From positions 2,074,722 through 2,138,721 of the forward strand of contig BCKQ01000001.1 of the NCBI GenBank assembly GCA_001600695.1: a stretch of 64,000 bases of DNA, given 5' to 3'. Source of the DNA: Ascoidea asiatica (Eukaryota > Ascomycota > Saccharomycetes > Ascoideales > Ascoideaceae). Positions 63,528-64,000 of this stretch are shown here, in pieces. Positions within the stretch are counted from its first letter, which is position 1. The number at the start of each line of letters is the position of its first letter. A program made the translations under genes and the position numbers. The notes beneath the pieces were generated by a model. It was given only the letters and a program-made list of their open reading frames with translations, made no database searches and had not been told where the DNA came from.

Positions 63528-64000
63528 ATGAATGATACCTATATAATCATTACATTACTGGTAATTATTTTAGGATGTGTTCTTTATTCGAAATATCAGG
63601 AAACACAACAAGATATATCTTATGTTGCTTTGGTGAATCAAGCAAATGTATCACCTACAAGAACAGAAGGCCAAACTCCAATATTTCGATCAAACTCAAT
63701 CCCTTTCAATTATCCTTTGATTACAGGTTTATCAATAAAACAAGGACTTTATACACTTAGAAATGGTAATGTAAGAGATATCTGGTCAATATTTATCAAA
63801 GAATTGTCCTATAGATGGAAATCAGGATCATATTCAAAGTCTTTTTCAAAAGCAGAATTAAAAGATAATGAAGTGTATTATATTGAATTTTATGATAATA
63901 AATTCAAATTACTTAAAAGATTTACTTATTTTCAGTTGAATTATATGTTTAGTTTCATTTATGACAGATTTCAAGAATTATTGAAATTCAGTTCAATTGA
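63528..64000 (+). CDS. Unproven AMP-binding/acyl-CoA-synthetase-like N-terminus
   Basis: ATG 63528 opens a frame to the right edge (157 codons seen). It starts with a single hydrophobic segment, TYIIITLLVIILGCVLY (residues 4-20), probably a membrane anchor, followed by VSPTRTEGQTPIFRSNSIP, a LRNGNVRDIWSIF block and a YIEFYDNKFKLLKRFTYFQL segment. The order TRxEGxTPIFRS then LRNGNVRDIW recalls the beginning of fungal AMP-dependent acyl-CoA synthetases, but no catalytic motif is in the window, so the family is a guess. A CTG in the membrane segment (63558) suits Leu or Ala somewhat better than Ser. Mixed codon use like MDM10. Confidence 0.5.
   Translation, partial: MNDTYIIITLLVIILGCVLYSKYQETQQDISYVALVNQANVSPTRTEGQTPIFRSNSIPFNYPLITGLSIKQGLYTLRNGNVRDIWSIFIKELSYRWKSGSYSKSFSKAELKDNEVYYIEFYDNKFKLLKRFTYFQLNYMFSFIYDRFQELLKFSSI

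Noticed and set aside
1-64000. CRISPR arrays or clustered defence-type operons
   Set aside because: All direct repeats are short simple or tandem units without spacers, and the genes are unrelated eukaryotic housekeeping genes.

Overview
This is a nuclear stretch of a budding yeast genome (Saccharomycotina). The proteins are yeast-type orthologs, almost all intronless. The coding sequence is extremely A+T-rich, with nearly all third positions A or T, and is full of (AAT)n-encoded asparagine runs. A fungal glucosylceramide synthase, an AKL-ending sterol-carrier protein and a Ca3427-like protein point away from Saccharomyces itself toward a yeast outside, or at the edge of, the Saccharomycetaceae. 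CTG codons are so rare that I could not tell whether CUG is Leu, Ser or Ala, and no species can be named.

Left part (1-24 kb): allantoinase DAL1, cut by the left edge; a tRNA-Ala(AGC); glucosylceramide synthase; a PTS1-bearing SCP2 protein; NAD-glutamate dehydrogenase GDH2; a leucine-rich-repeat protein split by one frameshift; a second identical tRNA-Ala in inverse orientation; OST5; an unrecognised 534-residue protein; NAD kinase (UTR1-like); the decapping enzyme DCP2.

Middle (23-42 kb): a Ca3427-like solute-binding-fold protein whose ATG abuts a 26-base A run, aspartate aminotransferase AAT2, the Nrd1-pathway RNA-binding protein NAB3, eIF4G, and SUB2 with a 900-base intron.

Right part (42-64 kb): the insulinase-family peptidase STE23, tRNA-Ser(AGA), a 32-codon metallothionein-like gene, mitochondrial carrier MTM1, ERMES/SAM subunit MDM10, SWR1-complex subunit SWC3, a decayed GRE2-like reductase pseudogene, the 60S biogenesis factor REI1, and the start of an unproven AMP-binding/acyl-CoA-synthetase-like gene cut by the right edge.

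The genes are ordinary housekeeping functions, not an operon or defence cluster. GDH2 and AAT2 belong to glutamate/aspartate nitrogen metabolism and DAL1 to purine-nitrogen use; NAB3, DCP2, SUB2 and eIF4G belong to mRNA metabolism; MDM10 and MTM1 are mitochondrial. The most unusual feature is compositional. Coding regions are often 10-25% G+C, while many intergenic regions contain islands of 50-65% G+C without credible ORFs. I found no CRISPR array, intact transposon or rRNA gene. I saw no clear new multigene system; the best leads are the tiny metallothionein, the GC islands, the poly(A) leader, the split LRR gene and the abrupt composition change inside STE23.
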